36,244 nucleotides of DNA from Gryganskiella cystojenkinii (GCA_015852425.1 JAAAIG010000292.1:3680-39923), one strand, 5' to 3'; shown: positions 24,098 to 34,110, counted from the stretch's first letter. Made by a program: numbers and translations. The notes: generated from the letters alone by a model not told the origin.

Positions 24098-24452
24098 TAC
24101 CTAATTTAGATTCGATGGCGAAAAAAAAAAAAAATACACGCGTCAGCACCAGTCCTTTCAGATTACGCTTTTGCGCGTCTCTTGGCCCTTCTTTGTTTTG
24201 CCTCCTGGAAGACAAAAAAAAACAGAGCAAAAACTGTTGTTCCGCTTATTTGTGAGCCTCTTGGATACGAATTGAGTGTGCTTCAAGACCTGAGGGGGCA
24301 TTTAACGAGGAGAACAAAGCGTGGAACAGAAAAACAGAAAGACAACCAGGTAATAACACTTTTCTGTTTTATTAATATTTTCCTTGTTGAATGCCCGCTC
24401 TGGTGAGAGTATTCAAAATTTGAACTAGAGTGAAAACTATGGGGACGGAAAC
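24098..24452. other. Gap: 3' flank of monooxygenase 2
   Basis: About 355 bp with an A-run just after the stop codon and AT-rich sequence. I see no gene. It may contain the outer end of the hAT relic that lies beside it, but no terminal inverted repeat could be matched by eye. Confidence 0.35.
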
Positions 24453-24640
24453 TCAACCACGAGTCCAAAAACGACTAACAGCTGAATGGATGTTGGATGG
24501 AAACTGTTCCTTTCCAGTGGCAGGACAATACTTGGCTTGGGAGAAACATCATTCAGAAAGGGTTGAAATCACAGGTATGGCGAGGTAGTCGCGCGCTATT
24601 TGTGCGAGATTGCACTGTTGTTCCGACCCGAGTCCGGCAG
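24453..24640 (-). mobile_element. hAT transposase C-terminal (dimerisation) relic
   Basis: On the reverse strand, one frame reads NLAQIARDYLAIPVISTLSE, then an in-frame TGA (complement 24549-24551), then CFSQAKY and a PSNIHSAV-like end. This matches the hAT-family dimerisation domain pattern (F-P-x-L-A-x-x-A-R-D-Y-L-A-I-x-x-T-S-x-x-S-E-R-x-F-S-x-A). The stop and likely indels show it is dead. Only the 3' tail of a hAT element remains. No terminal inverted repeats or target duplications were identified. Confidence 0.68.
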
Positions 24641-25295
24641 TACACATTTGATTGCTTCGAATAGTTCGAGTGATTCGATTGCTTCGAATGGTATTCGAGT
24701 CGGATTCGATCTAGAGATCTCCGACATGGGGAGAGAGGGACGGATACAGAGTCGAGTTGTTCCCAGTGGTTGGTTTGTATCAGAGTCAAAGGCAATCAAG
24801 AATGGGTTTTCAGCGTCGAGGATGAGAGCCTCAAGCTCCTCAGCTGTGCAACGATCGCCATTCACTGTTTTTAACGTTTAAAATAGGTTGGTTAGAAAGT
24901 GGGCACTTTTTTTTTTTGGGGGGGGGGGGGGGGGAAAGTGGAGCAAGTAGCAGGGTTCTCTGAAGCAAATACTCCGTTGGAATCACACACAGTGGTTTTA
25001 TAAACATCAAACAAGCTTACATGAGCGACCGCCGTTCGACCAACTGGCATCTACAGTGTTGTGAACAACCGACCACGATGAGGTTTAGAGTCGAGTGTAA
25101 GGTTAGCGTTACTAAGACAAAAAGAAAAAAAACACGATGGCGACCGGTTTTTTGTTTACCTGAACCATGAGCTTTGTTAATAAGTGATAGAAATCTATGG
25201 ACGTGAGAGATATCTTCTGGCTTTGCACGACGAACTACAACCGTAGGTTGGGTCTTCAAGTTCTTGCAGGCTGCTGAATTGTCGGATGAATTCAT
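24596..25295 (-). pseudogene. GNAT-type N-acetyltransferase, 3'-truncated
   Basis: Read on the minus strand: exon 1 is 25295-25160, a GTAAAC donor follows, the intron is 25159-24865, and exon 2 is 24864-24596 with a cag acceptor. The frame joins cleanly across the splice (134 aa). Exon 1 has VVVRRAKPEDISHVHRFL, the usual N-terminal beta1-alpha1 of GNAT enzymes. Exon 2 has GDRCTAEELEALI followed by PFLIAFD and PLGTTRL, matching the alpha2-beta2-beta3 region. The acetyl-CoA-binding motif A (Q/R-x-x-G-x-G/A) is missing. The frame instead runs into low-complexity ttcgaa sequence and then hAT transposase sequence read in another frame. GNATs transfer acetyl from acetyl-CoA to amines; this copy should be inactive. 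The intron carries 11 T followed by 17 G. Confidence 0.6.
24907..24934 (+). repeat. T11-G17 homopolymer pair
   Basis: Eleven T are followed by seventeen G within the intron of the GNAT remnant. G17 on one strand can form G-quadruplex-like structures and is a sequencing-error hotspot, so its length may be inexact. Confidence 0.9.
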
Positions 25296-25487
25296 GGTAG
25301 AAGTAGTGGAGGGGAGAGAGAAAGAGAGAGAGGAATGGTGGTCGTGTTTTGAGCAAGACACAGAATCAGACGTGAGGACAGAGAAGCTTATAAAATTGAA
25401 GAAGACGACTCGAGTTTTTTATGGGAAATGTTCCCTGGCCTTTAAAATCGTGTGGTTGCGACGCGAGGGGTTTTCGCGAGGGTAAGC
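25296..25487. other. Upstream flank of the GNAT remnant
   Basis: On the minus strand this is the region ahead of the GNAT start, with a pyrimidine-rich tract (complement of about 25305-25335). No gene is supported. Confidence 0.3.
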
Positions 25488-25597
25488 ACCGGCTAGCTCT
25501 AACTCGGTACCTAAAATGATGGCTCTGATATAATAGAAGCGAGCTATTATATCAAAATCATCATTTTGGTCACCAGATCTGAGTTTTCAGGGCCGGT
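25488..25597. repeat. Nested imperfect inverted repeat (fold-back or MITE-like)
   Basis: The core arms aaaatgatg...tgatataatag (25513-25536) and ctattatatca...catcatttt (25544-25567) pair around a 7-nt loop with one 4-nt mismatch. Outer ends begin accggc (25488) and end gccggt (25597), with weaker pairing between. The size and symmetry fit a small non-autonomous fold-back element or relic; no target duplication was established. Confidence 0.55.
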
Positions 25598-25734
25598 CTT
25601 GTGCTTGAAACGCACATTGCTTAAAGAGTGAGCACAAAAGTCTCCGTAATGAGTAATGGATGAAGCAGGATGAATTCCTCCCGCCTTCTTTTGTTTTTCT
25701 GAACAGTAAATGAAGCATTGAAGTATTCACCAGT

Positions 25735-26095
25735 TTATCCCCTGATTGTCTTACTTACTGTTCTGCTCCTTGAAGAATCTGGCTTGATTCTTGACACCAG
25801 TATTTCGTCTTCATGGAGAGATTCACTGTTATCGAGGGTCACGGAAAAACTACAAAATCGCTCTGCATTCAATTCCTTTGAAGAAGACGACAGTGACAGA
25901 TTTGGCCTGAACGAGCTTATCTGTTTAACGTTCTCAAAGAAACCCGAGAGAGTCGTATACTGTGCCATATCGAGTCCGTTTGGGTGTTCTTGGAGATACC
26001 AGAGGATTACCCGAGACGCTTCCTGGGCTTAACGAAGTGTAACTTCAGGGATGAGCTCCTCTTCAACTTCAGACCATTTGCAAAACCATCTCTCT
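25735..26095 (-). pseudogene. Unidentified decayed coding fragment
   Basis: A reverse-strand frame reads protein-like sequence (SEVEEELIPEVTL, an in-frame TAA at complement 26029-26031, then EASRVILWYLQEHPNGLDM and a Ser-rich segment) ending at 25735. Composition looks coding-like and the frame is the same on both sides of the single stop. I do not recognise the family. It could be chance. Confidence 0.2.
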
Positions 26096-26752
26096 CGGCT
26101 TTAGCTTGTCCCGGGATCATAACAAAAAGGGCTGAATGAAGACGTTCAGTCACCTATTTCTCTCCGAGCTGCCCCAAAAAAGAAAGAACATTGACCATGA
26201 CCTTGTCTGAAGCTGGTCTCCCTGATAGATCTGGTCTGCAAACGCAACGAGATCAATGGAAAAAGGATGTTAATGTGACAAACAAGGGCCAAAATAAAAA
26301 AATCTCGGCAACAGAGGAAGGGGGCTGTCCGCTGCATGAGCCCGACTTTACTACTAGTTGTTCAAGGGTTGTTGGGATAGGACGTTGTTCACTGACACTT
26401 CAGGATCCGACGCGTGTGCACTCAAAGGGCTGATTTGTGTAGGAAAAATTGCCAGGAGCGATCGTTCGCCATACAGCATCACTGTTTAGAGTTTCTTTTT
26501 AGGCGCGTTGATTGTAATGAAGGAATGGATTTGAAGGGTTTGCTATGATGTGTAAACAAACTCAGGTTTTTTTGGTCCAAGAGTCTATCCTGATGCAAAG
26601 ATAGCAACCTCACCTTCCTGTTAAAAGCCACCGAACTTCAATGCTACTCTGTTCTCTACTCAGTTACCTTTCTCTCTCCCTCTCCCACTACAGTCCCCTT
26701 CACCACCCCTTATTATTTTATTCGTTTTTCTCTTCTTTTCCTCGTCCAGCTA

Positions 26753-26893
26753 ATGCACGTCAGGGTTCTTTGCCTCGCAGCTCTCGCAGCCTGTGCACAG
26801 TCTTCTGTTTTGGTCATGACACCACTCCGGACATCCACGGCGGCCATAAAGAAGAATCAAAAAATGAAGATTCATGGAGGGCAAGTACTTTGA
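26753..26893 (+). pseudogene. Possible secreted-protein gene remnant (signal peptide ORF)
   Basis: A 46-aa frame starts with MHVRVLCLAALAACAQSS, a classic signal peptide with a probable Ala-x-Ala-type cleavage region, followed by VLVMTPL and a Lys-rich segment, then TGA at 26891. The ATG follows a pyrimidine-rich leader like those of the real genes here. The downstream sequence stays partly open in other frames (to about 27152), so this may be the first part of a broken secreted protein, perhaps of the Ser/Thr-rich KRE9/KNH-like class. That assignment is weak. Confidence 0.3.
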
Positions 26894-27892
26894 CAATGTA
26901 GTCGTCTACCGGCTCTCTGTTGCAGCCTGGTTCCTTTCCGGGCCATGGTCTACATCGAGCTCATGGTTTCGGATGGACAAAGTTGTCGTGGCAGGAGATA
27001 ACCGCCAGAATTACCTTGGCTTAGCAGCGTACGATGCCTTTAAACAACTCTTGTTCTTGAAAACTGGCAATCTATCGCTTCTGCGACATTCATCCTTGGA
27101 TGTTGGCTTCGACGACTGTCTTTTGAGACCTTGGATCGGTTCTATACCATAACATTTTGAGCAGCAAAGGCAGCAGAAGGATTGCGAGCGATTAGGAACA
27201 GGCGAAGGGACGGATAACCAGCTCGAAGCACAAGACGAGCGGTATTTCTGTTATTATGGTACCTCCTTAGTGCTCTTCCGACCGACAACTGCAAACTTAA
27301 GGTCAGAGCCGGATCACTGCATTATTCTTGTTCGTTTGCTACAACTGTAACGAATAAAAATGAATCCTCGTTCAGGCTACACACTTTCTTCCCAAGAATC
27401 AAAAAACCGGTAATTCATTCACCTCACCAACCACGTTGGTGTGACGCCCTGAATGAAAATTTCTCTTTCGAAATAGGCACTTGTGCATTAGGTGAGGCAA
27501 AGAAAGGGCTCTGAGCGGAAAGGTCATTTTTTTTCTGTGACACCAACAAACAGCAAACGGTCAGGTTGGGGTAGGGGTGCTCTCAAGGTTCACTCTGATA
27601 GGCAAAAAAAACGAATTGGTTTTGGTTCAAAGAGATTGCTCTCAAATCCACTCTTCTCTGTCTCTTTTTTTTGTTTGCAGCCGTCGTTCGCCTCACTGAA
27701 AAAAAGACGATCCCTCTCCGTGCTTTATTTTTCCACTCTTTGTCTTTTTCACAATTCTCCTGCAACACTCCCCGCCGCCTGTCCTCTTCTCGTACATTCT
27801 TGTCATACCCCTTCTTTCCCCTTTCCCCCTGCTGTCCTCTTTCCTATTCTCTCCCTGCACTAATATATCATAATTTAACCTTCAATAACACA
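26894..27892 (+). promoter_or_regulatory. Intergenic region ahead of monooxygenase 3
   Basis: About 1 kb. Apart from possible continuation of the secreted-protein remnant (to about 27152) no gene is supported. From about 27660 to 27880 the sequence is pyrimidine-rich and is probably the promoter and leader of copy 3. Confidence 0.35.
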
Positions 27893-30221
27893 ATGGTGCC
27901 GGAGGAAAGAAAATCGCCCGTTGTTCTCATCTCAGGAGCAGGATTAGGCGGCCTAATGCTCGGTGTTCTTTTAGAGCGCGCGGGCATTCAATATCACATC
28001 TTTGAAAAAAGCAGTGCCCATAGGTCCCTTGGTAAAGAAAAGAAGAAAGAACAAGGATATCAATCGCAGTGGAATCGACCAACAACATTATAGCAACAGG
28101 GCGAAAAAAAATACTGCAACATGATGCGGCACCATGATTTCGAGTCGTTAACAATAATCTCCATACAAAAAATTTGGATTTTTTTCCTCTTTGTGTTTTA
28201 GGTTCGGTAGTGGTCCTTGGACCATCCATCCTTCCAGTGTTTGAACAACTAGGAATGCTGGAGGATCTGGAAAAGTACTCGTTGCCCTTCAATTCCGTCA
28301 CAATCTACAACGAGAAACCCGACGGAAAGTTGAAGCACATGGGCGGCCTTGGTATGAAGGACGAGGAGGAGATGTAAGTCATAACAATTTGTTTATTTTA
28401 CCGCTTCGTGTCTTAGTTTTTGTATCAATCAAATGTATATGTCGTTCCTTATTAGAGCCTGTTTATTTTGCTTTATATGAAACAGTTCTGGGCATCGCAG
28501 TTTGACCTTTCTTCGACAAAGACTTTACGAAGCCTTACTCAGTCGAATCTCGCCCGAGAACATCAGTCTGGGCAAGAAGCTACTTAAGGTGGTTGAGCGG
28601 GATGACCGCATTATCATGTATTGCTCGGACAGGTCGGCCTTTATCGGCGACATTCTCGTGGGTGCTGACGGCGCTTATTCCGCTGTGAGACAAAACGCCT
28701 ACAAGGCGATGAAGAGAGAAGGAGTTCTGCCCAAAACAGACGCCGAAGATTTGTTGGCAGGTTACACCTGCATGATCGGTATCACAGATCCAGTGAACCC
28801 CGAAAAGTATCCACAGGTGAAGGAAGGTCACGCCAACGGCGAGACCGTCCTGGGAAGAGACTCGAAGAGCGTAAGTTTCGTTTTGTACTAGTCATACAAT
28901 TCATCTGCTGATGCACTGCACGACCAACTCGTCTTACCTTTGCTTTTGCTTGTCTCGAATATTTTGTTTGTAACATCAAAAGTGGAGTATTTACGTAACA
29001 GAAGAGAACCGCATATACTGGAGTGTCAAGATTCAGTATAAGAGCATGGACGAAGCAAAGCGACAAATGTTCATGACATCCGAGTGGGCACCGGGCTTGG
29101 ACCACGCGATGGTCAAGGAATTTCAGGATCGTCCCTGCCCCTACGGTGGAACGCTTGGGGATTTGTTTAATATGACTCGCAAGGAAACTGCTGTAAAGGT
29201 GTACCTGGAGCACAAGATGTTTGAGACTTGGTTCTATAGACGTTCGGTTCTCATCGGCGATGGTGAGTTGCGACCCTTTTTTGTTTTTTTCTATGAGTTG
29301 GGAATGTCCGTCGAGTCTTTTTTACACACCAACTAATACCCTTTCTTTTGTTGCCGTGTTTCGATTCCTACGCCCTCATGTAACCACCAGCCTGCCACAA
29401 GGTAAAAATCGACTCTTCTCTAGCACGCTATCGTCTTATGGGGTTCGAGGTACTGATTCTTCTCTGTGTTTTTCTTTCTTTTATTGATTAACAGATGCTG
29501 CCATCTGCAGGACAAGGTGCGGTTAATGCCCTTCAGGATGCCGTGATTCTTGCCAACTGTCTCTATGAGCTCAAAAACATTCGGCAACCAAACGTCACTG
29601 CTGCTTTCCAGAGCTACTATGACCAGCGATACCAGCATGCTAAGGCCCAATACTACAATAGCGAACTTGCAGCCAAGCTCACCATCGGATTAGTAAGCAA
29701 AGGGAGAGAAAGAAAGATTAGGAGGACTGTATATGGCCACATACTCCATAATTCAACTTGGATTGGTCGCAATCGCTGACTTTCTGATCTTCTTATTCTT
29801 TTTCAACCTTCTTCAGAGCTGGAGTGACAAGATCGCTCGGATGGTCTACCTTAATTTAATGCCGATGACGACGATGCAAAATTTATTTTACAAGGCGGCA
29901 TGTTACAGGTACCCAAAAAGTCATTTCTTGGTTGCGCAAATGAGTCCGTACTCGGCGTTTTTTTTTAACTGTCATGGAGCTGATATTTAACTTTTGCTTT
30001 CTTCTTTTTTTGGCATTGCCAGACCTCAAATCGCTTTCATCCCACGGGTCCCTTATAAAGGTACGGGAACGGTCCTTCCCCAACCGCAATCTTCACGATA
30101 TGTGAAAGAGCAACAGGAACGTCGCAACGGCGGCGATTGTCTAGAGCAGAGATGTCCCCCAGTGGTGATGGACATTTACTACCCAGCAGAGATTTGTTTC
30201 CTTCCTCCAGGACTCCAATAA
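27893..30221 (+). CDS. Class A FAD-dependent monooxygenase, array copy 3
   Basis: Exons 27893-28031, 28202-28373, 28486-28870, 28983-29262, 29391-29401, 29495-29692, 29817-29908, 30023-30221 give 491 aa. FAD motifs: G15-AGLGG, VGADGAYSAVR (162-172), GDACHKMLPSAGQG from 324. The 11-nt micro-exon (cctgccacaag, 29391-29401) is conserved. It has the C-terminal YR-P intron shared with copy 2 and an intron before SWSDKIAR shared with copy 4 and the relic at 34111. Exon 2 is 172 nt rather than 160. The segment after the second exon is diverged (SGHRSLTFLRQRLYE in place of GYxGxLFxRPxLYD), which may alter substrate contacts. The C terminus departs from the others: after the conserved RYVKEQQERR it continues about 30 residues with several Cys and Pro, as if by frameshift. 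It appears otherwise intact. Confidence 0.9.
29391..29401 (+). other. 11-nt micro-exon of monooxygenase copy 3
   Basis: cctgccacaag lies between accag and gtaaaa, with the same length, phase and coding content (Ala-Cys-His-Lys) as in copies 1 and 4. Confidence 0.87.
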
Positions 30222-31021
30222 TATAATGACACGGCAATGTGAACCGCTAGAATAATACCATCAATTCTCTTCAGGTCTCGAGCAGCGCAAAGGAAAGTGC
30301 GTCCTCGTCAACGTTGTTGCCATCATTCTTGATCGTGGATAAGTAAGGGCTGCCCAGGATCTAATATCAACAAGGGCTGCGAAGGCAATACAAACTCTCG
30401 TCCATCTGTGTTTTGGTTTTGAATGATGCGAACAATTTGCAGGCGGTGGTTTGATAACTTCAGAGAGAAGACTGCGTGAAGATAGCATGAAGATTATTCC
30501 TGGTTGAACTTCAAAAAAACCTTAAACCCGCTTCTTAATCGACTATGGAGGTGCCAACGGCCGTTGCATGAGTGGCACAAAGTTTTGCCAACTTACCTTC
30601 TTTGAATGAATGAGTAAAAAATTGACAAGAAAACGGAAACTAAAAAAAAAAAAAAAGAAAACCTTTGCGTTGATTGCTCAACACGATGCAATGGTTCAGT
30701 GGTGCGGACGACAAGCAGGCGAAATCGGTGAAACAAACAAATGCTCTCAACCGGTGTTCGAGAATAATACAAAACAAACGTTCATTTGGTATTGTCGCTC
30801 GAAAGTAGCAGGTGGAAACACTCCAAACCCTAATCATCCAAACGTTTCCATTCTTCACAAGCAGACGGACACTCACATTCTGTTGTGCTCGACAATCATT
30901 TTTCTTTGTCTCTCCTTTTTAACCGGACTCTGCCCTTCCAGTTCTTTTCTTTTCCTCCTTGAAGTCCTCTACTCGACATTACTCCTCCCCTGAGCTCTCG
31001 CACGTCGAATAAAAAGAAAAA
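30222..31021 (+). promoter_or_regulatory. Intergenic region ahead of the exon-1 relic
   Basis: About 800 bp with no supportable gene. It includes an A-rich run near 30642-30656 and a CT-rich leader (about 30890-31010) immediately upstream of the relic ATG. The promoter-like part of a lost array copy thus still seems visible. Confidence 0.35.
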
Positions 31022-31152
31022 ATGATGATAGACCCCAGCGACAGACAAAAGCCATTCGTGATCATCGCTGGTGCGGGATCGGGTGGACCCCTACTTGCCT
31101 AACTCCTTGACCGAGCTGGCATCAAATACCATGTCCTGACTGAAATTTTTCA
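31022..31152 (+). pseudogene. Relic of a fifth monooxygenase: first exon with in-frame stop
   Basis: The ATG at 31022 opens a frame reading KPFVIIAGAGSGGPLLA, a TAA at 31100-31102, then LLDRAGIKYHVLTEIF. This aligns directly with exon 1 of copies 1-4 (VIIVGAGLGGLMLAQLLDRAGI in copy 2). The FAD dinucleotide motif is degraded to GAGSGGP and the stop replaces the next residue. The exon 1 donor and all later exons were not found in the 340 bp before copy 4, so the rest has been deleted or replaced. Confidence 0.85.
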
Positions 31153-31490
31153 GATTTTTCTTATATTCCTGGCATTGCCATTGGCCAAACACAAGATTCG
31201 ATAGAAACCATTTAAGTCCTCTTGTTCAACTGTTTTTGTGCACAGCAGTACTGTACAGTAAAGGCCATGTAGACAATTTCACGGGAACTCTGGCAAACCG
31301 GCGACTGGTCCATCAACAGGAAGAGTTACACGGCCATCAAGAAAAAAACTAGCTCACGGACAAATTGCTCACCTTCGCCCAACCCCCAGCGACTGATTAT
31401 TGACAAAAGCCGAGCTCGCAAGAGCAGCTTAAAAACGTCCACTCCTTTTTTTTTCAATTTCAGTTTTTACTCCACCAAAAACGACCACAA
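31153..31490. other. Gap between the relic and monooxygenase 4
   Basis: About 340 bp in which I could match no monooxygenase exon. The last 50 bp are T-rich and lead directly into the copy 4 ATG. Confidence 0.35.
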
Positions 31491-33807
31491 ATGGACAAAA
31501 ATAAAATGGACTGGGAAGGTCTCTTCAATACTCCCTCTAAAAACTCGACACCACCTCGTCCGCATAACCCTGCAGTACCTCATGTGTTAATCGCCGGCGC
31601 TGGTTTGGCAGGCCTTTTGCTGGGAATCGTACTGGAAAGAGCTAACATCCCATATTTGATCTTTGAAAAGACTCTTGAGGTTAAACCCCTCGGTAAGAAA
31701 ACCATGAACAATCACAATCACAATCGAGAGAGAAAGAAGGAAAGAAAGAGAGAGAGAGTGAGTGAGAGAGAGAAACGATATTTGTAAGAACATATGTTCA
31801 TATTGATCTTGTACTGTTTATTCTTCCGGTCGTTTTGTACGTTCACGTTCCAATAGGCGCGGTGATGACCTTGAATGCAAGCATCTTACCTGTATTCGAG
31901 CAACTCGGACTGTATGAGGAACTCGAGAGTATTTCATTTCCGGCACATGAGTATGATATTTACTCGCCCGATCTGGAAAAACAAGCGACGTTTCAGACCC
32001 CAGACGTGAAAGAACTGAAAGCTTCAATCTTGCACCTTTTATTTTCTCGAAATTTTCGACAAACCGAACCCATCAGTAAAAAAACAAAACGTTTCACTCT
32101 ACATCATTCTTGTTAGTGTCGGGTATGATTTTCTGGTCTTTGCCAGACCTCTGTTTTACCAAATGCTACTCTCCAAGATCCCTGCACACAAGATCCATAT
32201 GGGCAAACGGATTTTAGCCATCTTTCAAAACGAGGACGGGGTTCTCATTCGAACGTCCGACAATGCGACCCATCAGGGTGATATTCTCGTAGGCGCTGAT
32301 GGAGCTTACAGCGCGGTGCGCCTGAGTTTATACAGACAACTTTCGGAGACAGGTCAACTTCCAGAGTCGGATGCCGAGCCATTGACGAAAGGGTTTTCCT
32401 GTATCGTCGGGATCACAGAGTCTCTGGATCCAGAGCGATTTCCCGAACTGAAAGATCCGTTCACTCATGCATCTCTCATGGTCTCCGAGGACAGTACACA
32501 TTCGGTCGGTAGACCCTTTATATAAGCAGTGAATAAGTGATGAAGATGATACCGAGGGTTTCTAACCGATCTGTTATCTTTTCAAAAAAAAAAAAAAAAA
32601 GTGGAGCACGTACACTCTCCCAGGGAACAAAATCTCTTGGATCATCATCTCACAGTTAGAATCCGAGGCATTTCTGCTGGAGCAGTTTCGGAGTAGCAGC
32701 TCAAGCTGGGAGGCAGACGGGAACATCAAGAGTCTGGCCGAGTTCAAGGGTTTGAAGACGCCTCATGGAACTCTTGGGTCTTTAATGGAGAGTACCCTCA
32801 GCGACAACATCTCCAAGGTCTACCTTGAGGACAAGATGTTCAAGACTTGGAACCATGGACGTACTGTTCTCACCGGGGATGGTAATGAATCGAACTAGTT
32901 CTGCTTTCTTTCCTTGGCCCTTTTTTTGCTTTGTTTTTTTTTCTTTGTCCATGTCAGTGCTGTAATATTTGTCGTTGAGATTGACGAGAATGTTGTTCGC
33001 CCTGATGTATGAGAGCACACGCTGATGAGCCCCTTGGTTCTACCAATATTATTTTAGCTTGCCACAAGGTAAAGAACCATTTTTCTCATGTAGACTCGTT
33101 CGATCCATCTGTGTTTGCGATGGCTCACAACTTATCGAGCTGATTGATTTTCCAACCGAACAAACCAGCTTTTGCCCAGCGCAGGACAAGGTCAGCAATG
33201 TTTTTTTCTCTCTTCTGTTTTCGACTCTTGTCCTTTCTGATGATGGCGATGTCGACATTATTCACGAATATATCATGTCGCTCCGTCAAAAAAAAAAAAA
33301 AAATAGGTGCCATCAATGCGATGCAAGATGCAGTTGTCCTTGCTAACTGCATCTATGAGATGCCTTCAAACACTTTTGAAAACATCCAGGCAGCGCTATC
33401 GGATTACAAGACCCAGCGGTATCAACATGTTATTACCAACTACCGATCCAGCCAGCTGAACGCAAAGATCAAGTATGGACATGTAAGTCGCAGTTAGTAC
33501 AACGGCAACTTTTTTTTTCTCGTTGTTTCTCTCATTGATAAAAAACATTTTAATAGTATCCGCCGATTTTCAATCGCCCTCTTTTGAATTTTAGACGCTA
33601 ATGGATAGAATTATGAGATATATCGTCGTCAATTACTTGCCAAAGTCCATCCAAACCAGAGAAGTCTTCAAGACCCTCTCATACCGCCCTCAGCTGACGT
33701 TCCTGGCCCAGGCGCTTCCAAGGGGTCAAGGCCCAATTCAGAGTCAAGTCCTTTCAAAGAAGTACATGACTATTCTTGAGCAGGGAAAAGAAGCCAAGGC
33801 GTTTTGA
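31491..33807 (+). CDS. Class A FAD-dependent monooxygenase, array copy 4 (defective or unusual splice donor)
   Basis: Exons 31491-31692, 31857-32016, 32117-32504, 32602-32881, 33058-33068, 33169-33190, 33307-33482, 33595-33807 give 483 aa, if intron 2 is spliced at its homologous site. FAD motifs are present: G36-AGLAG, VGADGAYSAVR (179-189), GDACHKLLPSAGQG from 342. The N terminus is about 20 residues longer than in the other copies. Exon 2 (160 nt) and exon 4 (280 nt) match sister copies in length. The expected donor after 32016 reads gaaagc where copies 1-3 have gtaag. The alternative GT donor gtgaaa (32004) shifts the frame to a stop, and gtatga (31953) would keep frame but delete about 21 residues. 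An extra intron splits the GQG of the flavin motif, making a 22-nt exon. Intron 3 starts gtcggt and ends in a pure A-tract acceptor. It may be a recent pseudogene or spliced in an unusual way. Confidence 0.78.
33058..33068 (+). other. 11-nt micro-exon of monooxygenase copy 4
   Basis: cttgccacaag, identical in sequence to the copy 1 micro-exon, lies between ttttag and gtaaag. It is followed by a further tiny exon of 22 nt (33169-33190). Confidence 0.85.
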
Positions 33808-34110
33808 ACGAAAGGGCTTTGTGAGAGACCAAGTTGGCGAAAGAGGAAGAGTCTCTCACCACGTTTTTTTTTTCATTCGTCCGGTCCCCCTCCTTTTCTA
33901 CCTCAAAAACGACCGCACGGCGCGCACGCAGACTTTAAAATAAACGAGAGCTTGCAGTCAAAGCAATGGTTGCGTTCGAGTTAATAAAAGAAAGTGTCTT
34001 TCTCCATTTTCCATTTTGTTCACTTCATTCCCTTTTCAATTAAAAAAATCTACTTTCCCTCCTTTCCCCCCCAACTGTACGTTCTGTATATTTTCCCCTC
34101 TCTTACCTAG
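33808..34110. other. Gap between copy 4 and the last-exon relic
   Basis: About 300 bp, probably the 3' UTR of copy 4 and T/C-rich sequence. No earlier exons of the relic were found here. Confidence 0.35.

Noticed and set aside
18833..33807. Secondary-metabolite gene cluster
   Set aside because: Only monooxygenases are present. No PKS, NRPS, terpene synthase, methyltransferase, transporter or pathway regulator is seen in the window.
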